Source of the DNA: an uncultured Bacteroides sp.
Lineage (GTDB): Bacteria > Bacteroidota > Bacteroidia > Bacteroidales > Bacteroidaceae
Length of the DNA stretch: 64,000 nt
Assembly: GCA_945965395.1 (NCBI GenBank)
Contig: CAMFND010000018.1
Location: 1 to 64,000, forward strand
Direction of reading: 5' to 3'
The translations under genes were made by a program, and so were the position numbers. How positions within the stretch are numbered: the stretch's first letter is position 1; each line of letters opens with the position of its first letter. This document shows, in pieces, positions 39,340 through 49,018 of the stretch. Under the pieces are notes generated by a model. The model ran no database searches. It saw only the letters and a program-made list of their open reading frames with translations, and was not told the DNA's origin.

Positions 39340-40914
39340 ATGAGAATATGCACTTTACTACTTTTCTTTATTTCAGCACTGACCTGTCACCCGCTGTATG
39401 CACATCATTCAGCGAACAGTTATTTTTTGACACAAGACTCCCTGTCTTCTCTTACCTCGTCGGCTCTTCCTGCGAAACAAAAGAGAACAAAGCAACTCTT
39501 CCAGCAAAACTTTTCGTACATGGGAATTCCTTTTATCGTTTCCGGCTTAATCGTCAAAAAGCAAAACCAGGATTTCCGAACACTGCGCAATCGCTTCCAG
39601 CCGACCTTTCATCACGAATATGATAATTATACACAATATGTCCCGTTAGTTGCCACATGGGGCATGAAATTAGCTGGAGTAGAAAGCCGCAGTTCATGGA
39701 AGGAACTCACAGTCAGCAATGTTTTCTCAGCAGCCTTGATGGCCGGCTTTGTCAACACCCTGAAATATACGACCAAAGAAATGCGTCCGGATAATTCATC
39801 AAACAATTCATTTCCTTCCGGACATACGGCCACTGCTTTTATGTGTGCCACAATCCTGCATAAAGAATACGGCATGCTCAGTCCATGGTATAGCATCGGA
39901 GGATATACCTTAGCGGGAGTAACCGGTATCACTCGCCAACTGAACAACCGTCACTGGATTGGCGATGTGCTGGTAGGAGCTGGAATCGGTATGATTTCGA
40001 CAGACTTAGGCTATTTCCTTTCCGACCTGATTTTTCGTAAGAATACCACCAGCAGACAGTTAACAACTCACTTCAACCGCTACGATGCCCCTTCATTCCT
40101 GAGCCTCAACATGGGATTTGCCACAGGACCTTCCACCCTGCGTACCGCTGAACTATATGACACAGAAGAAGGGACCCCTTTAGGCATGCGCCTGCATACT
40201 GGTACATCGACCGTCGTCAGCGCAGAAGGGGCCTACTTTTTTAATCCGTACATCGGTTTGGGAGGACGCCTGAGAGTAGCTACCGTACCTGTTATCGCCG
40301 ACATTCCCGAAGAAAACAAAAAGCATTTTGACCTGGACAATGACCTGAAGGAAGGAGCCCCTGTCAACATGTACCTGCTCGACGGACTGGAATCGGACCA
40401 TTTAGGCATGTGCGACATCGATTTAGGACTGTACTTTTCCTATCCGCTCAGCAGCCGTTTCCTGATAGGGAGCAAGCTGTTAGTCGGCCGACGCACTAAT
40501 GCGAACTTTACCTTAAACTCTATTTCACGGATTAATCCAGCCATTTTCGACCGTCAGAAAGTGAGCCAGGAAGCCTACGAACAATTCTATAAAGCCGACG
40601 TAGATTATTATACCCGGCAAGAAGGTCTCAGCGTTCAAGAAATGCTACAAAGCACTTTCATCGACGAAGAATTTCTTCACATTCGTAAAAGTTCTACATT
40701 TAAATTAGGAACTGGCCTTTCTCTCGCCTACCGCTACAAGGAAAATGCGGCCCTGCGCCTCTATTGCGACTATGACTTTGCCTCCCCCCGACTGACATAC
40801 GACCTGAAGAACTCCTGGGCAGATGAAAACGGTAACCGGAAAGTCCGTTCGTATAGTAAAAGAACGCCTATGCATAATTTTACTTTCGGAGCTTCCATCG
40901 CGTTCATGTTCTAA
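39340..40914 (+). CDS. PAP2-family phosphatase with C-terminal outer-membrane-barrel-like domain
   Basis: KYTTKEMRPDNSSNNSFPSGHTATAFMCA and RQLNNRHWIGDVLVGAGIG PAP2 motifs, then about 270 aa of alternating strand pattern ending in GASIAFMF. Confidence 0.82.
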   Translation: MRICTLLLFFISALTCHPLYAHHSANSYFLTQDSLSSLTSSALPAKQKRTKQLFQQNFSYMGIPFIVSGLIVKKQNQDFRTLRNRFQPTFHHEYDNYTQYVPLVATWGMKLAGVESRSSWKELTVSNVFSAALMAGFVNTLKYTTKEMRPDNSSNNSFPSGHTATAFMCATILHKEYGMLSPWYSIGGYTLAGVTGITRQLNNRHWIGDVLVGAGIGMISTDLGYFLSDLIFRKNTTSRQLTTHFNRYDAPSFLSLNMGFATGPSTLRTAELYDTEEGTPLGMRLHTGTSTVVSAEGAYFFNPYIGLGGRLRVATVPVIADIPEENKKHFDLDNDLKEGAPVNMYLLDGLESDHLGMCDIDLGLYFSYPLSSRFLIGSKLLVGRRTNANFTLNSISRINPAIFDRQKVSQEAYEQFYKADVDYYTRQEGLSVQEMLQSTFIDEEFLHIRKSSTFKLGTGLSLAYRYKENAALRLYCDYDFASPRLTYDLKNSWADENGNRKVRSYSKRTPMHNFTFGASIAFMF

Positions 40915-40965
40915 CATGAAAGCCGTTGCACATTCTACTTATTTTTATTATTTTCGCCCTTCGAA

Positions 40966-43092
40966 ATGATTGATCAAGCTACCATAGACCGAATACTGGA
41001 TGCCGCACAAATAGTAGATGTAGTATCCGAGTTTGTCACACTCCGCCGAAGGGGAGTGAACTACATCGGACTATGCCCGTTCCACAATGAAAAGACCCCT
41101 TCTTTCAGTGTGTCTCCCAGCAAAGGATTATGCAAATGTTTCAGTTGCGGTAAGGGAGGAAATGTGGTGCACTTCATCATGGAGCACGAACAGCTTTCTT
41201 ACTACGAGGCCCTGAAGTGGCTGGCCAACAAATATCACATCGAAGTAAAGGAACGGGAACTCACCGACGAAGAAAAACAAGCACATAGCCTGCGTGAAAG
41301 CTTGTTTGTAGTCAACCAGTTTGCTTCTGAATATTTTCAAGACATACTTTACAATCACATCGACGGGCAACGTATCGGTATGACCTATTTACGCAGCCGA
41401 GGATTCCGTGATGACATTATCAAAAAGTTCCAGTTAGGATACAGCACAGACAGTCACGATGCACTGGCACGTACTGCCAAACAGAAAGGCTATCAGGAAG
41501 AGTTCCTGGTAAAGACGGGGTTGTGCTATAGAAAGGACGACGGATCGCTTCGCGACCGTTTCTGGGGGCGTGTCATTTTTCCCGTACATACCTTGTCGGG
41601 AAAAGTGGTAGCTTTTGGGGGACGTGTATTAAGCGCTGCCACCAAAAATGTGCAGATGAAGTATGTCAACTCTCCGGAATCGGAGATATATCACAAAAGC
41701 CGGGAACTCTATGGCATTTATTTTGCCAAGCAAGCCATTGTACGTCAGGACCGCTGCTTCTTAGTAGAAGGTTATACTGATGTCATTTCCATGCACCAGA
41801 GTGGAATTGAAAATGTGGTAGCTTCTTCGGGTACGGCACTGACTTCCGACCAGATACGCCTGATTCATCGCTTTACCAATAACATTACGGTATTGTATGA
41901 CGGTGACGGAGCCGGAATCAAGGCCAGCATACGCGGTATTGACATGCTATTAGAAGAAGGCATGAACATCAAGGTATGCCTGCTCCCCGATGGAGATGAC
42001 CCTGACAGCTTTGCGCGCAAGCATAATGCCACCGATTATCAGGCCTACATCAATGAGCACGAAGTAGACTTCATTCGTTTCAAGACGAATCTGCTGATGG
42101 AAGAAGCAGGAAAAGACCCGATCAAACGTGCCAGCCTGATTTCCAGTATCGTAAAAAGTATCTCTGTAATACCTGACTCGATTGTCCGCTCCGTATATAC
42201 ACGCGAGTGCAGCCAGCTTCTGCAGATGGAAGAGAAAATCCTGATAGAAGCAGTAAACAAATTGATAGAGCAAGCACAGGAGAACAAATACAAGGAAATC
42301 CAGCGGAAGCAACGACAGGCCATCCAGAATGCCCAACCTACTCCTCCGACTACCTATCCGGAGGCACAGCCGGAAGCAATTCCCATACCGGATGAAACGC
42401 TGCTTCCTCCTGCTCCTCAGGAAGCAACTGAGTATGTACCTCCGACCGCAGAACAGCCTGCCGGACAACCAGTAGAGATTCCTGTCCCTACGGACAATTA
42501 CCTTTCGTATATCCCATTGGAAGGGAACGAAAAAAAATTGTTCTACGAAAAGGAACAACTCCTCCTGCAAATGATTGTCCGCTATGGTGAAAAAGTGATG
42601 TGTTACTTAGAGGATGAAAACGGAGAAGAGCAACCGCTCACTGTGATAGAATGTATTTCTTCCAGTTTAAAAGAGGACGAACTGCAGTTTCACTATCCCA
42701 TAGACCGCCGCATCCTAAAAGAGGCTGAGAATCACCTGCACGATGAAGGCTTTGTGTCTGAACGCTATTTCCTGACTCATCCTGATCCGGAAATCAGCAA
42801 ACAGGCCGCAGAATTAGCCAGTGATCGCTATCAGCTAAGCAAGTACCACTCAAAAGGACAGGCAATCATTACCGATGAAGAAAGGCTTTACGAATTAGTG
42901 CCCAGGTTGTTAATTGATTTCAAGCTATCGATTGTAGACGAAGAGATGAAGCATACCCTGCAGGCTTTAGCCAATCCGGACATCTATAACAATCCGGAGA
43001 AATGCCAGGAAATCATGGAGCACTACAAAACCCTGCAAAAGATTCAGATTCCAATGGCACAAAAGGCGGGCGACCGCGTTGTTTTACATTAA
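40966..43092 (+). CDS. dnaG: DNA primase
   Basis: Zinc finger CPFHNEKTPSFSVSPSKGLCKCFSCGKGG, TOPRIM (VEGYTDVISMHQSG, LYDGDGAGIKASIRG). Confidence 0.97.
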   Translation: MIDQATIDRILDAAQIVDVVSEFVTLRRRGVNYIGLCPFHNEKTPSFSVSPSKGLCKCFSCGKGGNVVHFIMEHEQLSYYEALKWLANKYHIEVKERELTDEEKQAHSLRESLFVVNQFASEYFQDILYNHIDGQRIGMTYLRSRGFRDDIIKKFQLGYSTDSHDALARTAKQKGYQEEFLVKTGLCYRKDDGSLRDRFWGRVIFPVHTLSGKVVAFGGRVLSAATKNVQMKYVNSPESEIYHKSRELYGIYFAKQAIVRQDRCFLVEGYTDVISMHQSGIENVVASSGTALTSDQIRLIHRFTNNITVLYDGDGAGIKASIRGIDMLLEEGMNIKVCLLPDGDDPDSFARKHNATDYQAYINEHEVDFIRFKTNLLMEEAGKDPIKRASLISSIVKSISVIPDSIVRSVYTRECSQLLQMEEKILIEAVNKLIEQAQENKYKEIQRKQRQAIQNAQPTPPTTYPEAQPEAIPIPDETLLPPAPQEATEYVPPTAEQPAGQPVEIPVPTDNYLSYIPLEGNEKKLFYEKEQLLLQMIVRYGEKVMCYLEDENGEEQPLTVIECISSSLKEDELQFHYPIDRRILKEAENHLHDEGFVSERYFLTHPDPEISKQAAELASDRYQLSKYHSKGQAIITDEERLYELVPRLLIDFKLSIVDEEMKHTLQALANPDIYNNPEKCQEIMEHYKTLQKIQIPMAQKAGDRVVLH

Positions 43093-43136
43093 CTATTTCC
43101 CCTCTCCACGATAAAAGGGGAAATAGTATCTTCAGA

Positions 43137-43733
43137 TTAATATCTTGCACGAATCAGATTCATGAACTCTTCGCGCGTCTTGGCCTGATTGAATGCACCT
43201 GTAAAATCAGAAGTAGTTGTCACGGAATTCTGTTTTTCCACTCCTCTCATCTGCATACACATGTGTTTGGCTTCTACAACCACCATTACGCCTAATGGAT
43301 TCAGTGTTTCCTGGATACACTCCTTTATTTGAAGCGTCATGCGTTCCTGCACCTGCAAACGGTGAGAAAAAATATCTACCACACGAGCAATCTTACTCAG
43401 CCCCGTAATGTATCCGTTAGGAATGTATGCCACATGGGCCTTTCCGTAGAACGGCAGCATGTGATGCTCGCACATGGAAAAGAAATCAATGTCCTTCACA
43501 ATCACCATCTGGCTGTAAGGTTCCTTGAATTTTGCGGCATTCAGCACTTCTCTCGGATCCATTTCATATCCGCGAGTCAGCGTCAGCATGGCTTTTGCTA
43601 CACGCTCAGGGGTTTTCAACAGTCCTTCTCTTTCAGGGTCTTCACCCAGCAAAGAAAGGATTTCCTTATAATGCCCGACCAGTTTCTCAACCTTCTCTTG
43701 CGGCCAGTTTATCGAATTTGTATCTGTCATCAT
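43137..43733 (-). CDS. folE: GTP cyclohydrolase I
   Basis: [44 protein letters not shown]. Confidence 0.96.
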   Translation of the reverse strand: MMTDTNSINWPQEKVEKLVGHYKEILSLLGEDPEREGLLKTPERVAKAMLTLTRGYEMDPREVLNAAKFKEPYSQMVIVKDIDFFSMCEHHMLPFYGKAHVAYIPNGYITGLSKIARVVDIFSHRLQVQERMTLQIKECIQETLNPLGVMVVVEAKHMCMQMRGVEKQNSVTTTSDFTGAFNQAKTREEFMNLIRARY

Positions 43734-44194
43734 TATTCTATAGGTATATTAATCTGTTCACGCACAATAGACACTTCCTTAAAAACTCCTGTAGCTTTCA
43801 ATTTACGCATGGTTACATGTGCTTCTTCAATACTTTTAAAGTCTCCTACCCGGCACAGCCACCGAGGAGGCTGAAAATAAGTATAAACCGGAAGTTCCGG
43901 AAATTCTTGTTTCACTTTCGTTGCTACCCTATTCGCTTCACTACGCGCCTGACGGGAGTTATTCCCGGCGTATATCTGTACGCGAAATCCACGAGCTTTT
44001 AATGTCTTTACCTGCTCCGAACTGGTAGAACGCACATAACGTTTCCCTATCAAAGAGGTAATCTGTGCATCCTGGTGGATAGTCACTACACCTTCTCCCG
44101 CCCGACGGGTCTGCAGGCTTTCGATAATGTTCTGCTGGGCATAAGCCCCGCCGACACACAAAACAGAAACTACAAATAAAAGATATTTCAGCAT
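43733..44194 (-). CDS. SPOR domain-containing protein
   Basis: Signal peptide; [50 protein letters not shown]. Confidence 0.85.
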   Translation of the reverse strand: MLKYLLFVVSVLCVGGAYAQQNIIESLQTRRAGEGVVTIHQDAQITSLIGKRYVRSTSSEQVKTLKARGFRVQIYAGNNSRQARSEANRVATKVKQEFPELPVYTYFQPPRWLCRVGDFKSIEEAHVTMRKLKATGVFKEVSIVREQINIPIE

Positions 44195-44316
44195 AAGCGG
44201 ATTTTTAGATAGACATAGAAAACAAAAGTCAATTGAGTACAGAGACCATACGACGGCACAAGGTCCTCACATCATCTCTGTGCTCAGAAGTCGCTCCTGA
44301 CTAATTCAAAAAAGAA

Positions 44317-45072
44317 TTATTTAAAAGCGTCGATGATACCTTTGAAGTCTGCAACTTTCAAAGCAGCACCACCAATCAGACCACCGTCTACATCAGGATT
44401 AGCGAACAATTCTTTTGCGTTAGAAGGCTTGCAGCTTCCACCGTACAGGATAGAAGTATTTTCAGCTACTTCCTGACCGTATTTAGCAGCAACCAAAGAA
44501 CGGATGTGAGCGTGGATTTCCTGAGCCTGTTCCGGAGTAGCAGTCTTACCTGTACCGATAGCCCAAACCGGTTCGTAAGCCAAGATTACTTTACCGAAAT
44601 CTTCAGCAGACAAAGAGAATACAGAAGCCAACTGAGCTTCTACTACTTCATTCTGTTTGTTAGCTTCACGTTCTTCCAATACTTCACCGATACAGAAGAT
44701 AGGTTTCAAGTTGTTAGCCAAAGCCAATTTAACTTTTTCTTCCAGGATTTCAACTGTTTCGTGATAGTAAGCACGACGTTCAGAGTGACCCAAGATTACA
44801 TACTGAGCACCTGTAGATGCAACCATTTCTGCAGAAACTTCACCAGTATAAGCACCAGATACTTTGTCAGCGCAGTTTTCAGCACCTACACCAATGATAG
44901 AGCTGTCTACCAGAGGAGTTACAGAAGCCAAGTGAATGAAAGGAGTACAGATGATTACATCGCAGTTTGGTTTGTCTGCAGTCAATGCTTCGTTCAATTC
45001 TTTTGCCAATGCAATACCTTCCTGCAGGTTCTTGTTCATTTTCCAGTTACCTGCTACAATGTTTTTTCTCAT
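44317..45072 (-). CDS. tpiA: Triose-phosphate isomerase
   Basis: [42 protein letters not shown]. Confidence 0.97.
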   Translation of the reverse strand: MRKNIVAGNWKMNKNLQEGIALAKELNEALTADKPNCDVIICTPFIHLASVTPLVDSSIIGVGAENCADKVSGAYTGEVSAEMVASTGAQYVILGHSERRAYYHETVEILEEKVKLALANNLKPIFCIGEVLEEREANKQNEVVEAQLASVFSLSAEDFGKVILAYEPVWAIGTGKTATPEQAQEIHAHIRSLVAAKYGQEVAENTSILYGGSCKPSNAKELFANPDVDGGLIGGAALKVADFKGIIDAFK

Positions 45073-45096
45073 TTTGTTTAAATTTTAAAGGGTTAG

Positions 45097-46413
45097 TTAT
45101 AATGTTTCTTTTTTATTCTCTTCCTCTTTTTTCTTTTTGCGGCTTTTTATGCGCAACCATATCAGGTCGACCACGGTCAGCAGCAGCAAAGGCCCCAGGA
45201 ACCAGCCGGTCACTTCTACCACCTTGTGCACATTGGTTTTCGGATTCCATGTACTGAATGGAAGTTTCTCCAGCGGTGCATTCAACTGATATTCATCTGG
45301 CAGATTGGAAACACTCCATTTACGCAGCACGAGTCCTTTTTTCAGCAGCATCAATCCCGGATTGGAACGAATCATCGTCTTCAGCGTAATCTCATCCATC
45401 AACGCAAACGGATATTCCGCTCCTGTATTCTCTTGCCAGTCTATAATATCCTGCTCCGAAGAAGCTGTCAGACACAGGAAACGATACCCGTGCTCCACAC
45501 TGTAATCATACACTTCATTGATCAAATCCATGCCACTATCGTCCGCCTGCTTCAACCATGGTGCCACCAGTAAGAACGTATACTGGTCACTATGAAGTAT
45601 GTCATCTGTCAAATCCTCTCCCGTTTCCAGTGAAGTAATCGAGAAGTCGTGAATAGGAGGTTCATAGCCCTTCTCCTTCACCCGAGTCTTCGAATCGACA
45701 AAGGTCCACGTGGAATCTGTCGGGAAATTATCAATCGTAAATTCCTGTTCTTTACCGTCTTTCGAATAAATAAAAATCGTTTCATACTCGGTAGGCTTCT
45801 CACCTTCAGGAATTGTCATGCCTTTTATAATGTCTGCTCCCACATGATAAGGACGAAAATCGAACACAGGCAGGTAGCGCAGGCAGAACAACATGAAGAA
45901 GATGATGAACAGAATACTGTAAAGCGAAATCAGCCAGTCCACTTTCGTGGTGACTAGATTAAAGATATGCCGTCGCCACTTAAACACGGAAATAGCCGCA
46001 ATAAGCAACACGATGTTTTTGAAGAAAGTCTCCCAGTTGGTCAGCACAACCGCATCACCAAAACATCCACAATCGGAAATCGGATTGGCTATGGCCAGCC
46101 ACAATGTCAACGGTGTCATAAACGCCATCATCAACAAAGCCAGCAAAGGAGCTACCCTCCGACGAATACCGAAGAACAGATAAATGCCAAGAATAAACTC
46201 AAACAAGGCACAGAGCATAGCTGCCAGATAAGGCACATATCCTGCGCTCAGGCTCTGCAGCCCCCATGCTTCCAGGTAATCCTGTACCTTATAGACCGTA
46301 CCCAAAGGATCATTGGCCTTTACAAATCCGGAGAACAGAAAAACGACAGCCAATAAAAAACGGCAGACGTTACTCCAGATCACAATTGCTTTATGTAGAA
46401 ACTTATTCTCCAA
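45097..46413 (-). CDS. DoxX/MauE-like membrane protein with thioredoxin-like C-terminus
   Basis: LLAVVFLFSGFVKANDPLGTVYKVQDYLEAWG; DCGCFGDAVVLTNWETFFKN. Confidence 0.75.
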   Translation of the reverse strand: MENKFLHKAIVIWSNVCRFLLAVVFLFSGFVKANDPLGTVYKVQDYLEAWGLQSLSAGYVPYLAAMLCALFEFILGIYLFFGIRRRVAPLLALLMMAFMTPLTLWLAIANPISDCGCFGDAVVLTNWETFFKNIVLLIAAISVFKWRRHIFNLVTTKVDWLISLYSILFIIFFMLFCLRYLPVFDFRPYHVGADIIKGMTIPEGEKPTEYETIFIYSKDGKEQEFTIDNFPTDSTWTFVDSKTRVKEKGYEPPIHDFSITSLETGEDLTDDILHSDQYTFLLVAPWLKQADDSGMDLINEVYDYSVEHGYRFLCLTASSEQDIIDWQENTGAEYPFALMDEITLKTMIRSNPGLMLLKKGLVLRKWSVSNLPDEYQLNAPLEKLPFSTWNPKTNVHKVVEVTGWFLGPLLLLTVVDLIWLRIKSRKKKKEEENKKETL

Positions 46414-46945
46414 ATTCCAGCTTAATCAATCCGAAAACAGCATAATTAATCATATCCATATAATTGGCGTCTACACCTTCTGAAACCAAGGTGTCTCCTT
46501 TCAAAGATTCGATTTGCTTGGTCCGATAAATCTTCATCAAAATCAAATCTGTATAGGAAGTAATGCGCATGCTACGCCAAGCCTCATCATAGTCATGATT
46601 CTTCGCCAGCATCAGCTTCAGCGCCTTGTCGGCATAGGTATCATATAATTCCAGCGCACGCTCTTCAGTTATATCTTCCTTCTCGGCATAGCCCAGTTCC
46701 AGCTGAATAAGCCCGATAATACCATAATTGACAATTGCAATAAACTCCGGACGAATGCCTTCATCTATCAAGGACACGCCCTTTACTTCGATACTGCGAA
46801 TACGGTTTGCCTTAATATAAATCTGGTCTGTCACGGAAGACGGACGCATGATGCGCCAGGCAGCTCCGTAATCATGCAACTTCTTAGCAAACAAATCACG
46901 GCATACCGCAATTACATGTTCAAATTGTTTCTTGGTTTCTTCCAT
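46403..46945 (-). CDS. DUF1599 domain-containing protein with internal duplication
   Basis: Two repeats: AKKLHDYGAAWRIMRPSSVTDQIYIKANRIRSIE and AKNHDYDEAWRSMRITSYTDLILMKIYRTKQIE. Confidence 0.82.
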   Translation of the reverse strand: MEETKKQFEHVIAVCRDLFAKKLHDYGAAWRIMRPSSVTDQIYIKANRIRSIEVKGVSLIDEGIRPEFIAIVNYGIIGLIQLELGYAEKEDITEERALELYDTYADKALKLMLAKNHDYDEAWRSMRITSYTDLILMKIYRTKQIESLKGDTLVSEGVDANYMDMINYAVFGLIKLEFGE

Positions 46946-47015
46946 CTTTTATGCTCGAATATGTGGCAAAGTTACTGTTTTTTCAGAGAGCACACAATAA
47001 TAACGGAGATAAAAA

Positions 47016-47055
47016 TGCCATTTCATACAGTCCCGACAGACTGCATGAAATGGCA
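47016..47055 (-). terminator. Terminator downstream of the M23 peptidase gene
   Basis: TGCCATTTCAT-ACAGTC...GACTGC-ATGAAATGGCA, followed on the minus strand by TTTTTATC. Confidence 0.75.
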
Positions 47056-47088
47056 TCTCCTTTTATTTCAATAAATTTGTTTTCCTGA

Positions 47089-47997
47089 TTAAGAACATCT
47101 CAAGACTTGTCCGATACGCAACGTCGTAGTACGTTTTATACCATTAATCTGACACAAGCGGTCGATGGATACGTGGTACAAACGAGAGATACGTCCCAAT
47201 GTATCACCTTTACGGATTTTATGATAACGGATAGCTGATTTTTCCGCCTCTGCCGCACCCGATTTTCCTGAACTTACAGCAGCCAATGCGCGAGTACGCT
47301 GATATGCATAACGGTTGGCACCACGCACAAACAAATAGCTGTCTGAAACGATATCCTGGTTCGGGAAATCAAACATAAATTCCGGATTTATCACCTCACC
47401 TAAGAAACGAGTTTCAAAATGAAGGTGAGAACCGGTAGAACGTCCGGTATTTCCTCCCAAACCAATCGGATCACCCGCCTTTACATATTCATCTTCAGCT
47501 ACAATCTGCTTAGACAAGTGTCCGTAAATGGTTTCCAAGCCATTGTCATGACGGATTACTACATATTTGCCATAACCTCTACGTTCATATTTCACCATGC
47601 GCACACGCCCGTCGAAAGCAGCACGGATGGTATCGCCGATATAGACCTTAATGTCCAATCCGTTGTGCATACGCCGCCAGCGCGGACCACATTTGGAAGT
47701 AATTTTTGTATGAGTTGTCGGCATGCAGAAGCCTGTCAGATCGATTCGGAAACTATCTGGAACCTGTACATTACCACCGTAAGCATGAACGCGATCATTG
47801 TTCCAGTTTGGATAAAGACTGTAAGCGGGATATACTGACTGTTCTGCCTTAATCTGGCGAATCAGGGCTAATGAATCCACTGCTTTTAATTTTCTGTCAA
47901 TCGGCGCCTGACGAGCCAGAAGATCCTGTCCTGAAACATTGATACTGACCATGGCCAGAGCCGCCATTGCTACTGTTCTAATACACTTTAAAATCAT
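47089..47997 (-). CDS. M23 family metallopeptidase with LysM domain
   Basis: HNGLDIKVYIGDTIRAAFDGRV, GSHLHFETRF, LysM KIRKGDTLGRISRLYHVSIDRLCQING. Confidence 0.92.
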   Translation of the reverse strand: MILKCIRTVAMAALAMVSINVSGQDLLARQAPIDRKLKAVDSLALIRQIKAEQSVYPAYSLYPNWNNDRVHAYGGNVQVPDSFRIDLTGFCMPTTHTKITSKCGPRWRRMHNGLDIKVYIGDTIRAAFDGRVRMVKYERRGYGKYVVIRHDNGLETIYGHLSKQIVAEDEYVKAGDPIGLGGNTGRSTGSHLHFETRFLGEVINPEFMFDFPNQDIVSDSYLFVRGANRYAYQRTRALAAVSSGKSGAAEAEKSAIRYHKIRKGDTLGRISRLYHVSIDRLCQINGIKRTTTLRIGQVLRCS

Positions 47998-48279
47998 TAT
48001 ACCTTATATTTTTCAGCTAGTATCCGTCGGATGGCCTTTTTCCAGCCCGACCCTTATTCAGAATACCATTACTGGTTTAAAACAAATCACTTTTAGAGTG
48101 CACTTCTGCCTTCATTTCATGCAGATATGCCTGACTACTTTACAAATAGCGTTCCAAAGATAAAAAAAATTCGGTATATCCGGCTGAAGGATTAACGATT
48201 TTTCATGTATTTTCATACGCAAAACATAGAATAAATGTTTTACAACATAACATTCAGCAATACAAAGAATTAAATAAAA

Positions 48280-48948
48280 TCACTTTAACGAAGGATTCAA
48301 ATCTTCCCGAACCACAAATTTTCCCTCTTTCCATTCCAGACAAATGGGCTGCGATTTCAAATAAGGCTTTAAATCTTTTGCGGTTTCCTTGTCCAGATAG
48401 TCGGGCGTAGTATAAGTAAACTTGAGCACCGGTTTGTCAGACGACAATTCAGCCTTCCACAAATACATGTCAGCATAGGCACGAAGGTTCTTCAAGGAGT
48501 CAGCCTGGGCTGTCGAAGACGGAGTCAAATAAAATTCATCTTCTTGTGGAAGCTGTAAAAAATCGGAAAGCAGCAATTCATGCCAGTTCGTATCATAAAA
48601 AGTAATCTGACTGTCAGGCGCCGGAGCCGAATAGGTTGAAACGGCACAAATCACTTTCACGGAGTCATTCAGCGGAAGCAGCTTCAGCTCCAAGGTGCTG
48701 GCCGAAGTCGTTTTCAGGAACAAATAATCTGAAGTCAGTTTAGTCATTTCCGACATATTTCCAAAACGGTTCTTCACCTCTGCCTTCATCCCACTTTCCA
48801 GAAAATCACCGAAGTCGGCCCGGTTTACCTCCGTCAAAAGCGGAGACAAGGAATCTGGCAATGCTACAAAAAGCGTTTTCAAATCCTGCGCACGCCCTAC
48901 AGCACCACATACATACAACACGAATATCAATATCAAAATACGTTTCAT
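48280..48948 (-). CDS. DUF3256 family protein
   Basis: Signal peptide plus LKTLFVALPDSLSPLLTEVNRADFGDFLESGMKAEVKNRFG. Confidence 0.72.
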   Translation of the reverse strand: MKRILILIFVLYVCGAVGRAQDLKTLFVALPDSLSPLLTEVNRADFGDFLESGMKAEVKNRFGNMSEMTKLTSDYLFLKTTSASTLELKLLPLNDSVKVICAVSTYSAPAPDSQITFYDTNWHELLLSDFLQLPQEDEFYLTPSSTAQADSLKNLRAYADMYLWKAELSSDKPVLKFTYTTPDYLDKETAKDLKPYLKSQPICLEWKEGKFVVREDLNPSLK

Positions 48949-49018
48949 AACCAGCTATTCAAAAAAGTGCCCAAATATACAACTATTTCTGTTAGTAAGA
49001 AAAAATCTCTCTCCCTTC

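Noticed and set aside
41950-42570. 206-aa - strand ORF
   Set aside because: Antisense to dnaG, opposite its low-complexity linker.
44506-45081. 191-aa + strand ORF
   Set aside because: Antisense to tpiA; skewed Phe/Ser/Cys composition typical of the complement of a biased gene.
45705-45714. TCCACGTGGA palindrome resembling a parS site
   Set aside because: Inside the DoxX-like CDS, lacks the outer bases of the usual parS consensus (TGTTTCACGTGAAACA), and is far from parAB.
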